The notes: generated by a model not told the origin, from the letters alone. Positions 7,467 through 15,730 are shown, numbered from the stretch's first letter. The stretch: DNA of 34,757 bases from Rubrivivax gelatinosus (GCF_004340905.1 NZ_SLXD01000024.1:1-34757), one strand, 5' to 3'. Program-made: numbers and translations.

Positions 7467-7507
7467 TGCCGAGCGGCCGGATCCAAGTCTTATGATGGCT
7501 TGCGATT

Positions 7508-7529
7508 GGCGTAAGTGGGCACTAACGCC
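7508..7529. promoter_or_regulatory. 22-bp dyad, operator candidate upstream of MaoC-Pta gene
   Basis: GGCGTAAGTG-GG-CACTAACGCC: ten-base arms that pair except at one symmetric position, 275 bp before the next gene. The 368-bp space 7435-7802 holds no gene I can support; this dyad and the one at 7623 are its main features. Confidence 0.45.
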
Positions 7530-7622
7530 GAATGCCAGGCAGGGCAGTGGCGTGCTGCGCCACAGGCTGACCACGCGCGCCGCGGGGCGCCCCGGCGGCG
7601 TTGATCCAGCGCAAAACGAGGA

Positions 7623-7637
7623 TGGCAACGCTTGCCA
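7623..7637. promoter_or_regulatory. 15-bp dyad TGGCAA-CGC-TTGCCA, operator candidate
   Basis: Perfect 6-bp arms with a 3-bp spacer, 165 bp upstream of the MaoC-Pta start. Its length and symmetry fit a dimeric regulator site. It superficially resembles a sigma-54 promoter but the GG-GC spacing is two bases short. Confidence 0.4.
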
Positions 7638-7802
7638 TTTCACGGCCCTGCCGGTCGGGCGTCGGCGATACCGTTTCGTCCATCGTCAATAAAGCCTTCG
7701 CGGCGAATTGGCGACACGAGACGGTCAAGAGCGTGGTCCTGCCGGGCAAATGGAAAAAGCCGATCGGGCCACGACGAATAACGAATTCTGCTGGGTGATC
7801 CC

Positions 7803-9254
7803 ATGATGGCTGAGGAAACGATCGTCGACGCCCGCCTGCGTCGTGCCGAGGCGGCCGGCTCCGCGACGGTGGCGATGGTGAGCAACGTCCCGTTCGACGA
7901 GCTGCTGATCGGCCAGAGCGCCAGCGTCACGCGCCAGGTGACGATGGACGAGATCGAGCTCTTCGCCGCCGTCTCGCACAACCGCAACCCGCTGATGCTC
8001 GACGCCGAGTTCGCCGTCGGCGGGCCGTACCGGCGCGTCATCGCGCACGGCATGTGGAGCGGCTCGCTGCTGTCGGGCATCCTGGGCTCGCAGCTGCCGG
8101 GTTTCGGCACCGTCTACCGCGGCCAGAACCTGCAGTTCCTGCACCACGTCGCGCTGGGCGACACGATCACCGCCAGCGTCACCGTCGTCGAGAAGAACGC
8201 CGAGACCGGCGTCGTCGTGCTGCGCTGCCTGTGCCGCAACCAGGACGGCGTGACCATCGTCAGCGGCACCGCCGAGGTGCTGGCGCCGCGGCACAAGACG
8301 ACGCTGCCGGTGGCCGAGCTGCCCCAGGTGCAGCTGATCCACCACCACCAGCACGACGCGCTGCTGCGCCGCTGCCAGGCGCTGGAGCCGGTGGCCACCG
8401 CGATCGTCTACCCCTGCAGCGAAGCCGCGCTGCGCGCCGCCGTCGAGGCCCAGATCGCCGGGCTGATCCGCCCGGTGCTGGTCGGCCCGGCGGCGAAGAT
8501 CCGCGCCATCGCCGCGGGCTGCATGCTCGACATCGCCGGCCTGCGCGTCGTCGACGCCGAACGCCCGGCCGACGCCGCCGAAGCCGCCGCCCGCCTGGCG
8601 CGCGACGGCGAGGTCGGCGCGCTGATGAAGGGCTCGCTGCACACCGACGAGCTGATGGGCGCCGTCGTGCGCCGCGAGAACGGCCTGCGCACCGCGGCGC
8701 GCATCAGCCACGTCTTCGCGGTCAACGTGCCGACCTATCCACGGCTGCTGCTGATCACCGACGCGGCGGTCAACATCTCGCCCTCGCTCGACGACAAGGT
8801 GCACATCGTCCAGAACGCGATCCACCTCGCGCAGGTGCTGGGCGTGGCGACGCCCAAGGTCGCGATCCTGTCGGCCGTCGAGACGCTGAACCCGAAGATC
8901 CCGTCGACGCTGGAAGCCGCGGCGCTGTGCAAGATGGCCGAGCGCGGCCAGATCACCGGCGGCGTGCTCGACGGCCCGCTGGGCTTCGACAACGCGATCT
9001 CGGCCGAGGCCGCACGCACCAAGGGCATCGTCTCGCCGGTGGCCGGCTCGCCCGACATCCTGCTCGTGCCCGACCTCGTGTCCGGCAACACGCTGGCCAA
9101 GCAACTGAGTTTCCTCGCCCACGCCGAGGCGGCCGGCATCGTGCTCGGCGCCAAGGTGCCGGTGATCCTGACCAGCCGCGCCGACAGCCTGCGCTCGCGC
9201 CTGGCCTCCTGCGCGATCGCCTCGCTGATGGCCGCCGCGCACCGCGCCGCCTGA
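7803..9254 (+). CDS. MaoC-like domain / phosphate acetyl(butyryl)transferase fusion
   Basis: 483 residues. An N-terminal MaoC-type hotdog (about 25-165) is joined to a C-terminal PTA_PTB domain (about 190-478: LVGPAAKIRAIA, ALMKGSLHTDELMGAVV, RISHVFAVNVPTYPRLLLITDAAVNISPSLDDK, GGVLDGPLGFDNAIS, LVSGNTLAKQLSFLAHAEAAGIVLGAKVP). The Pta part turns acyl-CoA plus phosphate into acyl phosphate for the kinase that follows. The family is annotated as bifunctional enoyl-CoA hydratase/phosphate acetyltransferase. The hydratase active site looks lost: where (R)-hydratases have a D-x-N-P-x-H pattern, this protein has N60-R-N-P-L-M65, so both Asp and His are replaced. Start: two ATGs in tandem (7803, 7806); neither has a strong ribosome site. 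Confidence 0.9.
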   Translation: MMAEETIVDARLRRAEAAGSATVAMVSNVPFDELLIGQSASVTRQVTMDEIELFAAVSHNRNPLMLDAEFAVGGPYRRVIAHGMWSGSLLSGILGSQLPGFGTVYRGQNLQFLHHVALGDTITASVTVVEKNAETGVVVLRCLCRNQDGVTIVSGTAEVLAPRHKTTLPVAELPQVQLIHHHQHDALLRRCQALEPVATAIVYPCSEAALRAAVEAQIAGLIRPVLVGPAAKIRAIAAGCMLDIAGLRVVDAERPADAAEAAARLARDGEVGALMKGSLHTDELMGAVVRRENGLRTAARISHVFAVNVPTYPRLLLITDAAVNISPSLDDKVHIVQNAIHLAQVLGVATPKVAILSAVETLNPKIPSTLEAAALCKMAERGQITGGVLDGPLGFDNAISAEAARTKGIVSPVAGSPDILLVPDLVSGNTLAKQLSFLAHAEAAGIVLGAKVPVILTSRADSLRSRLASCAIASLMAAAHRAA

Positions 9255-9266
9255 AAGGAGCCCGCC

Positions 9267-10583
9267 GTGGCCCAACATCCCGCCTGCCTCGTGCTCAACG
9301 CCGGCTCCTCGAGCCTGAAGTTCTCGGTTTTCCGCGACGACCCGACGCGCGAGCGGCTGCAGCCGGTGTTGAGCGGCCAGGTCTCGGGCATCGGCGGCAC
9401 CGCGCGGCTGGAGGCCAAGGACGCCGAGCGCCGCGTCATCGCCGAGCGTTACTGGAGCGCCGACCAGTCGCTGTCGCGCCAGGACCTGCTGTACCACGTG
9501 CTGGCCTGGATCTCGACGACGCTGGACGGGGACCACATCGTCGCCGTCGGCCACCGCGTCGTGCACGGCGGCCCGGACATCGCCGAGCCGCGTGTCGTCG
9601 GCCCGGCGCTGCTGGAGGCGCTGCAGCAGCTCGTGCCGCTGGCGCCGCTGCACCAGCCGCACAACATCGCGCCGATGCGGCTGATCGCCGAACGTTTCCC
9701 CGACCTGCCGCAGGTCGCGTGTTTCGACACCGCCTTCCACCGCGGGCAGCCCTGGGTGACACGGACCTACGCGCTGCCCAAGGAGCTGACCGCCGACGGC
9801 GTCTGCAGCTACGGCTTCCACGGCCTGTCCTACGAGTACGTCTCGCGCACGCTGCTGGCCGCACGGCCCGAGCTGGCGCGTTCGCGTGTCGTCGTCTGCC
9901 ACCTGGGCAACGGCTCGAGCGTCTGCGCGGTGCAGAACGGGCGCAGCGTCGACACCTCGATGGGCTTCACCGCGCTGGACGGCGTGCCGATGGGCACGCG
10001 CTGCGGCGCGATCGACCCCTCGGTGATCTTCTACCTCGTGCGCGAGTACGGCATGACGATCGAAGACGTCGAGACGCTGCTCTACACGCGCAGCGGCCTG
10101 CTCGGCGTCTCGGGCCTGTCCAACGACATGAAGGTGCTGCTGGAGTCCACCGACGCCGATGCGCACCAGGCCGTGGAGCTCTTCTGCTTCCGCGTCGCCA
10201 AGGAAGTCGCGGCGCAGAGCGCCTCGATCGGCGGGCTGGACGCGCTGGTGTTCACCGGCGGCATCGGCGAGAACGCGCCGCGGGTGCGCGAGCTGATCGC
10301 CGAGCGCCTGGCCTGGCTGGGCGTGGAGCTGGACGCCAGCGCCAACACCGCGCGCCATGACGAGATCGGCGTGGCCGGCGCGCGCGTGCGCAGCTTCGTC
10401 GTGCCGACCAACGAAGAACTGATGATCGCCCAGCACACGCTGGCGCTGCTGCGCGAGGCGCGTTCGCCGCTGCCGGCGGCGCGCCCCACGACGCCGGCGC
10501 GGCGCCCGGTCGCGGCGCTGCTGCGCCAGGCCGCGCGCCGCCCGCGCACCTTCCTCGCCCTCAAGGGCACCGCCCCGCGCTGA
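9267..10583 (+). CDS. ackA: acetate (acyl) kinase
   Basis: 438 residues from GTG 9267, set by the strong AAAGGAG at 9254-9260. All family landmarks are visible: LVLNAGSSSLKFSV at the N-terminus, GHRVVHGG, LHQPHN, CFDTAFH, YGFHGLSYEYV, CHLGNGSSVCA, MGTRCGAIDP, FTGGIGENAPRVRE and VPTNEELMIA. It converts acyl phosphate plus ADP to carboxylate plus ATP, directly after the Pta-fusion gene, 12 bp away, so it is the energy-yielding partner. The usual protein ends near residue 395; here about 40 extra residues rich in Arg, Pro and Ala follow. The choice of acetate, propionate or butyrate cannot be read from sequence. A GC dyad (10574-10590) spans the stop codon. Confidence 0.93.
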   Translation: MAQHPACLVLNAGSSSLKFSVFRDDPTRERLQPVLSGQVSGIGGTARLEAKDAERRVIAERYWSADQSLSRQDLLYHVLAWISTTLDGDHIVAVGHRVVHGGPDIAEPRVVGPALLEALQQLVPLAPLHQPHNIAPMRLIAERFPDLPQVACFDTAFHRGQPWVTRTYALPKELTADGVCSYGFHGLSYEYVSRTLLAARPELARSRVVVCHLGNGSSVCAVQNGRSVDTSMGFTALDGVPMGTRCGAIDPSVIFYLVREYGMTIEDVETLLYTRSGLLGVSGLSNDMKVLLESTDADAHQAVELFCFRVAKEVAAQSASIGGLDALVFTGGIGENAPRVRELIAERLAWLGVELDASANTARHDEIGVAGARVRSFVVPTNEELMIAQHTLALLREARSPLPAARPTTPARRPVAALLRQAARRPRTFLALKGTAPR

Positions 10584-10622
10584 GCGCGGGACTTCACCCC
10601 GACACCCCAACGGAGTCACACC

Positions 10623-11807
10623 ATGGTTCAAGAAGTCTTCGTCATGAGCGCCGTGCGCTCGGCCATCGGCACCTTCAACGGCTCGCTCGCCGACTTCCAG
10701 GCCTGCGAACTCGCCGGCCTCGTGATGCGCGAGGCCGTCGCGCGCGCGCACCTCGACCCCGAGCTGCTCGAGTACGTCACCGTCGGCACGACGATGCCGA
10801 CCGACGCGCGTTATCCGTACGTCTCGCGGGTCGCGTCGATCCAGGCCGGGCTGCCGATGACGTCGACGGCGATGCAGCTCAACCGCCTCTGCGCCTCGGG
10901 CCTGCAGGCGGTCGTGACGACGGCGCAGAACATCCGCCTGGGCGACGTCGCCGCGGGCATCGGCGGCGGCGTCGAGGTGATGTCGCGGGCCGCGTACATG
11001 CTGCCGGCGCTGCGTTCGGGCGCGCGCATGGGCGACACCCAGGCCTTCGACGGCATGCTGTCGATCCTGACCGACCCGTTCGGCGTCGGCCACATGGGCG
11101 TCACCGCCGAGAACCTGGCCACCAAGCACGGCATCACGCGTGAGGAGCAGGACGCCTGCGCCGTCGAGTCGCACCGCCGTGCCGGGGTGGCGATCGCCGA
11201 AGGCCGCTTCGCCGGCCAGATCGTCCCGATCGTCAAGAAGACGCGCAAGGGCGAGGTCGTGTTCGACACCGACGAACACTGCAAGCCCGAGACGACGATG
11301 GAGTCGCTGGGCAAGCTGCGCCCGGCCTTCAAGAAGGACGGCGGCACGGTGACCGCGGGCAACGCCTCGGGCATCAACGACGGCGCCGCCTTCCTCGTGC
11401 TGGCCAACGGCGAGGTGGCCGCGCGTTCGGACCGGAAGCCGATGGCGCGCCTGGTGTCCTACGCGGTGTCCGGCGTCTGCAACGACGTCATGGGCGAAGG
11501 CCCGGTGCCGGCCACGCGTGCGGCGCTGAAGAAGGCCGGCCTGTCGCTGGACGCGATGGACGTCATCGAGTCCAACGAAGCCTTCGCCGCGCAGGCGCTG
11601 ACGGTGGCCAAGGTGCTGGGCCTGGACCCGGCCAAGACCAACCCGAACGGCGGCGCGATCGCGCTCGGCCACCCGGTGGGCTGCAGCGGCGCCTTCATCG
11701 CGACCAAGGCGCTGCACGAGCTGCAGCGTGTCCAGGGCCGCTACGCGCTGGTGACGATGTGCATCGGCGGCGGCCAGGGCATCGCCGTGATCTTCGAACG
11801 CGTCTGA
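10623..11807 (+). CDS. thiolase (acetyl-CoA C-acyltransferase)
   Basis: 394 residues, the standard size of a biosynthetic or degradative thiolase. The nucleophile is C90 in LNRLCASGLQAV, the catalytic His is H350 in GGAIALGHPVG and the second cysteine is C380 in MCIGGGQG. NDGAAFLVL and ESNEAFAAQAL are also family signatures. It splits or forms beta-ketoacyl-CoA with CoA/acetyl-CoA. Next to acyl-CoA transferase, Pta and acetate kinase genes, cleavage of acetoacetyl-CoA (or a longer 3-ketoacyl-CoA) to acetyl-CoA is the natural role. GGAG lies seven to eight bases before the ATG. PhaA and BktB type enzymes cannot be told apart here. Confidence 0.93.
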   Translation: MVQEVFVMSAVRSAIGTFNGSLADFQACELAGLVMREAVARAHLDPELLEYVTVGTTMPTDARYPYVSRVASIQAGLPMTSTAMQLNRLCASGLQAVVTTAQNIRLGDVAAGIGGGVEVMSRAAYMLPALRSGARMGDTQAFDGMLSILTDPFGVGHMGVTAENLATKHGITREEQDACAVESHRRAGVAIAEGRFAGQIVPIVKKTRKGEVVFDTDEHCKPETTMESLGKLRPAFKKDGGTVTAGNASGINDGAAFLVLANGEVAARSDRKPMARLVSYAVSGVCNDVMGEGPVPATRAALKKAGLSLDAMDVIESNEAFAAQALTVAKVLGLDPAKTNPNGGAIALGHPVGCSGAFIATKALHELQRVQGRYALVTMCIGGGQGIAVIFERV

Positions 11808-11827
11808 ACGGCGCCAAGGACACGACC

Positions 11828-12136
11828 GTGTTCATCGACTACGACAGGACGCTGCGCCAGATCGAGGCCGAGCTGGCGCGCGTGGGGATCGCCATGGGCA
11901 TCGACTGGGCCGACGAGTCGCGCATGCGCGCGCTGGCCAAGGAGGTGTTCGACCACTGGCACGCCGGAGGCAACGCGGCGCCGCCGCGCACCGACCGGCG
12001 CCAGATCTCGCGCCACAAGCTCTACGGCCTCGTCGCCCTGCTCGTCGTGACGATGCAGAGCGCGCCCGGCACGGCCGACGAGCCGGGCACGGTGCGCCAG
12101 TCGCTGGCACGCGCGTTCTCGTCGATCCAGGCCTGA
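11828..12136 (+). CDS. small protein of unknown function
   Basis: 102 residues from GTG 11828; AAGGA six bases upstream decides this start. The reading frame is closed by TGA and lies 20 bp after the thiolase and 21 bp before the next gene, so it is almost certainly translated in the same operon. It begins with a predicted helical, charged part (FIDYDRTLRQIEAELARVGIAMGIDWADESRMRALAKEVFDHWH, shown here only as its two ends: FIDYDRTLRQIE and KEVFDHWHAGG). A short hydrophobic stretch follows (LYGLVALLVVTM), then a polar tail. I do not recognise a family. Confidence 0.65.
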   Translation: MFIDYDRTLRQIEAELARVGIAMGIDWADESRMRALAKEVFDHWHAGGNAAPPRTDRRQISRHKLYGLVALLVVTMQSAPGTADEPGTVRQSLARAFSSIQA

Positions 12137-12157
12137 GGCCGGCGCGGGAGCCGGCGG

Positions 12158-13387
12158 ATGGCCAGGGGGGAGCTCGCGGCCGCACGGCCGGCCTCCGCGG
12201 GGCTGACCGCGGGACTCGCCGCCGCGGCGCTGGCGCTGCTGCTGGCGCTGCAGCCGGTGTCCACCGACATCATGGTGCCGGCGCTGCCGGTGCTGTCGCG
12301 CGCGCTGGGGGTGCCGGTGTCGTCGGCGCAGGCGACGATGGGCGCGATGATGCTCGGCTTCGGCCTGGCCCAGCTCGTCTGGGGGCCGCTGGCCGACCGC
12401 GCCGGGCGCCGCCCGGTGCTGCTGGGCGCGCTGGCGCTGTTCGTCGCCGCCTGTGCCGGCGGCGCGCTGGCCGGCGACATCGGCACGCTGGTCGCGTGGC
12501 GCGCGCTGCAGGGCGCGGCGATGGCCGCCGCCGTGGTGCTGGCCCGCGCCATCGTGCGCGACCTCTACGAGCCCCACGAAGGCGCGCAGGTGATGGCGCG
12601 GGCGCAATCGGGGCTGGGCGCGATCGCCATCGTCTCGCCGGCGCTGGGCGGGCTGGCGGTGGGTGTCGGCGGCTGGCGCGCGGCGCCGGCGCTGATGGCC
12701 GTCATCGGTGCGGCGACGCTGGCCTTCATCGCGCTGCGCCTGCCCGAGACGCGGCCGCCGCAGCGGGTGTCGGGCGCCCCGGCGCTGGCGGCCTGGCGCG
12801 CCGTGCTGCGCCATCCGAGCTTCGTCGCCTGGACGCTGCTCAACGCCTGCAGCTACGCCGGGCTGTTCGTCATCCTGTCGGGCTCGTCCTTCGTCTACAT
12901 GAACCGCTTCGGCCTGTCGGCCGGGGCCGCCGGGCTGACGATCGCCTCGGGCTCGCTGGCCTTCCTGGGCGGCACGCTGGCCTGCCGCCACTGGATCGTG
13001 CGCCGCGGCATGGAAGCGGCGGCGGTGCGCGGCGGCTTCTTCACGCTGGCCGGCGGCCTGGGCACGGCCGCCGCGGCGCTCGCCGGCGCCCAGACGGTCT
13101 GGCCCTTCCTCGTCGCCCAGTGGCTGTTCTCCTTCGGCCACGGCATCCACCAGCCTTGTGGCCAGGCCGGTGCCGTCGGGCCGTTCCCGCAGCAGGCCGG
13201 CGTGGCCTCGGCGCTGTCGGGTTTCGTGCTCGCGCTCGGCTGCTTCGCCGTCGGCGCCTGGCTGGGCGCAGTGCAGGGCACGGACGTGAGACCCTATGCG
13301 CTGACGCTGGCCTTCTGGGCCGCGGCCACCGCCGCGGTGGCCTGGACGCTGGTCCGGCGGCTGCAAGTTTCAAGTTCCGACGCCTGA
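12158..13387 (+). CDS. MFS drug-efflux-type transporter (Bcr/CflA-like)
   Basis: 409 residues and about 12 transmembrane helices. Helix 1 ends in QPVSTDIMVPALPVLS, the STD-x-P-ALP pattern of the Bcr/CflA drug:H+ antiporter group. The MFS motif A loop is GPLADRAGRRPVLL, and RAIVRDLYEP near residue 130 is also typical of that group. It is located in the inner membrane and would export a small molecule by proton antiport. In this operon it may relieve build-up of an organic acid or CoA-pathway by-product, but this is inference. It is 21 bp after the small unknown gene and 14 bp before the thioesterase. Confidence 0.85.
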   Translation: MARGELAAARPASAGLTAGLAAAALALLLALQPVSTDIMVPALPVLSRALGVPVSSAQATMGAMMLGFGLAQLVWGPLADRAGRRPVLLGALALFVAACAGGALAGDIGTLVAWRALQGAAMAAAVVLARAIVRDLYEPHEGAQVMARAQSGLGAIAIVSPALGGLAVGVGGWRAAPALMAVIGAATLAFIALRLPETRPPQRVSGAPALAAWRAVLRHPSFVAWTLLNACSYAGLFVILSGSSFVYMNRFGLSAGAAGLTIASGSLAFLGGTLACRHWIVRRGMEAAAVRGGFFTLAGGLGTAAAALAGAQTVWPFLVAQWLFSFGHGIHQPCGQAGAVGPFPQQAGVASALSGFVLALGCFAVGAWLGAVQGTDVRPYALTLAFWAAATAAVAWTLVRRLQVSSSDA

Positions 13388-13401
13388 CGAAAGGATTCCC
13401 C

Positions 13402-14490
13402 GTGAGCGACCGCGCGCGCCATCTCGAGTACGTGCTGCCCCTGTCGATCGACCGCAACCTGCGCTGGCGCTACCGCGTGCTCGACGAGGAGCTGCCGGGC
13501 AACTTCCGCTTCGGGCTGCTGCTGGAGGTGATCGACAAGCTCGCCGAACGCGTGGCACGCAACTACGCCGAACAGCTGCACGGCGACGCCTGGGTCGTCA
13601 CCGCGGCGATCGACCGCGTGCTCGTGCGCCAGGTGGTCGACATCGAGCGCGACCTGGTCTGCCACGCCAGCATCAACCACGTCGGCCGCACCTCGATGGA
13701 AGTCGGCATCCGCGTCGAGCATCCGGGCGAGCCGGCGGCGCACGTGGCCTCGTGCTACCTGACGATGGTCGCGCGGCGCAGCGTGCGCGGCGAGGAGACC
13801 GGCGCCGAGCTGTCGCCGCTGCGCCTGCAGACCGACACCGAGCGCCGCCGCGCCGAGCAGGCCGAGCAGCGCCGCGAACGGCACCGCCTGCAGCAGCTCG
13901 CGCTGCAGGAGCCGCCCACACGCGACGAGTACCTGGAGCTGGCGCGCCTGCACGCCGCGCAGGAGGCGCCGGGCTTCGACGGCCAGCTCTGCGGCCGGCT
14001 GGAGGTCGGCGCCTGGGAGCGCACCTTCCCCGAGCAGGAGAACGTGCCGACGCGCATCTTCGGCGGCTACCTGATGCGCCGCGCCTACGAGCTGTCGTCG
14101 ATCTGCGCCGAACGCCTCGCGCCGCACCGGCCGATCGTCGCCGCGGTCAACCGCATCAACTTCTTCCACCCGGTGCGCCTGGGCGACACGCTGCACTTCA
14201 CCAGCCGCGTCGTCTACACCGACCGCAGCCTGATCTGCGTCGAGGCCGGCATCGAGCGCATCAGCCGCGACCGCAGCAGCAAGGCGCTGTCCAACTCCTG
14301 CCTGTTCACCTTCGTCAACGTCGACGGCGACCTGACGCCGCACCCGGTGCCGCCGGTGTTCCCGACAACCTACGCCGAGGACGCGCGCTACCTCGCGGCG
14401 ATGCGCAGCTGCCGCGAACTCGTCGCCGAGGCCGACGGCCGCGCGCGCTGCCTGCTGACCGCGGCGCTGGGCGCGGCGGCGGCTGGCTGA
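13402..14490 (+). CDS. acyl-CoA thioesterase, double hotdog (ACOT9/BFIT-like)
   Basis: 362 residues from GTG 13402, supported by AAGGA at 13391-13395. There are two hotdog domains: residues about 10-135 (LPGNFRFGLLLEVIDKLAERVARN; SINHVGRTSMEVGIRVEH; ASCYLTMVAR) and about 195-330 (TRIFGGYLMRRAYELSSICAE; INFFHPVRLGDTLHFTSRVVYTD; SCLFTFVNVDG). They are joined by a highly charged Glu/Arg/Gln helix. This layout is the brown-fat-inducible/ACOT9-like thioesterase type, which hydrolyses acyl-CoA to free acid and CoA. It ends the transcription unit begun at 7803 and could recycle CoA. Chain-length preference cannot be seen. Confidence 0.82.
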   Translation: MSDRARHLEYVLPLSIDRNLRWRYRVLDEELPGNFRFGLLLEVIDKLAERVARNYAEQLHGDAWVVTAAIDRVLVRQVVDIERDLVCHASINHVGRTSMEVGIRVEHPGEPAAHVASCYLTMVARRSVRGEETGAELSPLRLQTDTERRRAEQAEQRRERHRLQQLALQEPPTRDEYLELARLHAAQEAPGFDGQLCGRLEVGAWERTFPEQENVPTRIFGGYLMRRAYELSSICAERLAPHRPIVAAVNRINFFHPVRLGDTLHFTSRVVYTDRSLICVEAGIERISRDRSSKALSNSCLFTFVNVDGDLTPHPVPPVFPTTYAEDARYLAAMRSCRELVAEADGRARCLLTAALGAAAAG

Positions 14491-14548
14491 ACCCTGCCGC
14501 AGGGTGACAGCGGGCGTGGCGGTCATCCCCCGTCACGCACCGCGAAGG

Positions 14549-14657
14549 CTTCGCCGAGGGCGAATGCGGGCTTGCGCTGGCGCAACGTCGAAATGTCAAT
14601 GGCTGACATTTGAAGCGCGGACCGAGGGTTCCCCCGCGGATATCGTGAATCCGTCCC
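14549..14657 (+). promoter_or_regulatory. conserved promoter module, copy 1 (PhlG-like unit)
   Basis: Contains two palindromes: TTGCGC-TG-GCGCAA (14572-14585) and AAATGTCA-N5-TGACATTT (14591-14611). Further elements are GGATATCGT (14638-14646) and CCGTCCC (14651-14657). Bases 14549-14608 align without gaps to 17114-17173 with 43 identities of 60; GGATATCGT and CCGTCCC recur at nearly the same distances. This is most simply a shared operator plus core promoter controlling both units. Confidence 0.7.
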
Positions 14658-14889
14658 AAGTCAATCTCACGATGTCCTGACGGGAACCGTTCGCGGGGCC
14701 GAGGCACGAGGATTCAAAGCCGGGGGCGACAGATGATTGTGGGGCCTGCGAAATAACTCGCGGCGCAGCGCTGGAGCGTCGGCTGACGATATTCGGCGAA
14801 TACCCGCAGAGGGTCGATATCCCCCGGCACCGCTGAATTCTCGCGCCACCGCGCTGCGTCCGTCAGGCGGCGACCTGAAAGGAAACGCG
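14658..14889 (+). other. long untranslated leader before the PhlG-like gene
   Basis: About 230 bp with no supported gene. A 7-codon ORF (MIVGPAK, ATG 14733, GGGGG upstream) is the only possible small reading frame. The in-frame upstream ATG of the next gene (14737) was not chosen because no ribosome site precedes it. Confidence 0.35.
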
Positions 14890-15708
14890 ATGCGCCGCGA
14901 ACTCTCCGCCTTCGACAAGGCCCAGCCCTACGCCCCCTGGTTCGACCGGCCGATGACGCCGGCGCCCCAGGCCATCTACGACGAGCTCGACCGCGGTCCG
15001 CTGGACCCGGCGCTGGCGCTGCCGCTGACCGCACGCGACAAGCTGCTCGAGCCCGGCTACCTGCCTGCCGAACGGGGCTGGTGCCTGATGCCCGACGGCA
15101 GCGCCTTCGTCGCCGGGCTGACGCGCATGCCCGGCGTCACCGCCGAGATGCTCGAGTGGTGGTTCTACTGGCACGGCCTGCACGGCCTGCGCTACGCGAT
15201 CTGGGACGCCGACGACCACTACGACGCACGCGTCAGCCCGGAGACGATCCGCCGCCGCCTGGACCCCAAGCTTTCGATCCGCGAACGCGGCTGGAACACC
15301 ACCGACATCGTGCTCGAGGACGTCGGCACCGGCCCGACCGAGCTGCACATCTCCTTCGTCAGCCCCGAGGCCTTCGGCTACGACATGGCGGCCTTCGGCC
15401 GCGGCGCCTGCGCCGCGATCAGCGCCAACATCCGCCACGGCAGCGGGGCCTCGCTGGTCTGCTTCTCGCACGTCGCGCGCGAGATCGAAGGCGGCATCGA
15501 GCTGCGCAGCCGCTTCTGGCTGGGCTGGAACGTCGTCGACGGCCAGCCGGTGCGCGTGGGGCAGGGCGTGCCGCAGGAGGTGTTCGTGGGCCTGGCCCAG
15601 GGCCTGGTGCGCCACTGCCCGAAGGAGTACCACAACCTCGCGGCGATCCTGCCGGCCGTCTGGGCCGAGAACAAGGACCGCGCCGACCGGCTCGAGGACT
15701 ACGTCTGA
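14890..15708 (+). CDS. PhlG-like C-C hydrolase (DAPG hydrolase family)
   Basis: 272 residues from ATG 14890, preceded by AAAGGA. Resembles 2,4-diacetylphloroglucinol hydrolase PhlG, a zinc enzyme that cuts an acyl group from a phenolic beta-diketone-like substrate. The likely zinc ligands can be placed: H110 in WDADDHYDA, E143 in VLEDVG, and H242 with E246 in the RHCPKEYHNL motif near the C-terminus. RGWNTTDIV, FVSPEAFGYD and SHVAREIEGG are further family-like stretches. It is slightly shorter than PhlG (about 290). The gene is followed 22 bp later by an MFS transporter. There is no phl synthesis gene nearby, so detoxification or catabolism of an acquired compound is more likely than self-regulation of DAPG. 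Substrate unknown. Confidence 0.82.
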   Translation: MRRELSAFDKAQPYAPWFDRPMTPAPQAIYDELDRGPLDPALALPLTARDKLLEPGYLPAERGWCLMPDGSAFVAGLTRMPGVTAEMLEWWFYWHGLHGLRYAIWDADDHYDARVSPETIRRRLDPKLSIRERGWNTTDIVLEDVGTGPTELHISFVSPEAFGYDMAAFGRGACAAISANIRHGSGASLVCFSHVAREIEGGIELRSRFWLGWNVVDGQPVRVGQGVPQEVFVGLAQGLVRHCPKEYHNLAAILPAVWAENKDRADRLEDYV

Positions 15709-15730
15709 AGCGCCGCCGCGCGAGCTCGCC

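Noticed and set aside
7623..7637. Sigma-54 promoter for the MaoC-Pta gene
   Set aside because: TGGCA and TTGCC are present, but GG and GC are separated by 8 bases and not the required 10; a palindromic operator explains the sequence better.
10574..10590. Terminator over the acetate kinase stop codon
   Set aside because: The CCCGCGCT/AGCGCGGG dyad has a one-base loop and no T-tract; the thiolase is probably in the same operon.
7725..11717. Very long minus-strand open frame (1330 codons) opposite the Pta, kinase and thiolase genes
   Set aside because: It is an antisense shadow typical of GC-rich DNA: strongly Arg/Ala/Gly/His biased, no family motifs, while the plus-strand genes are beyond doubt.
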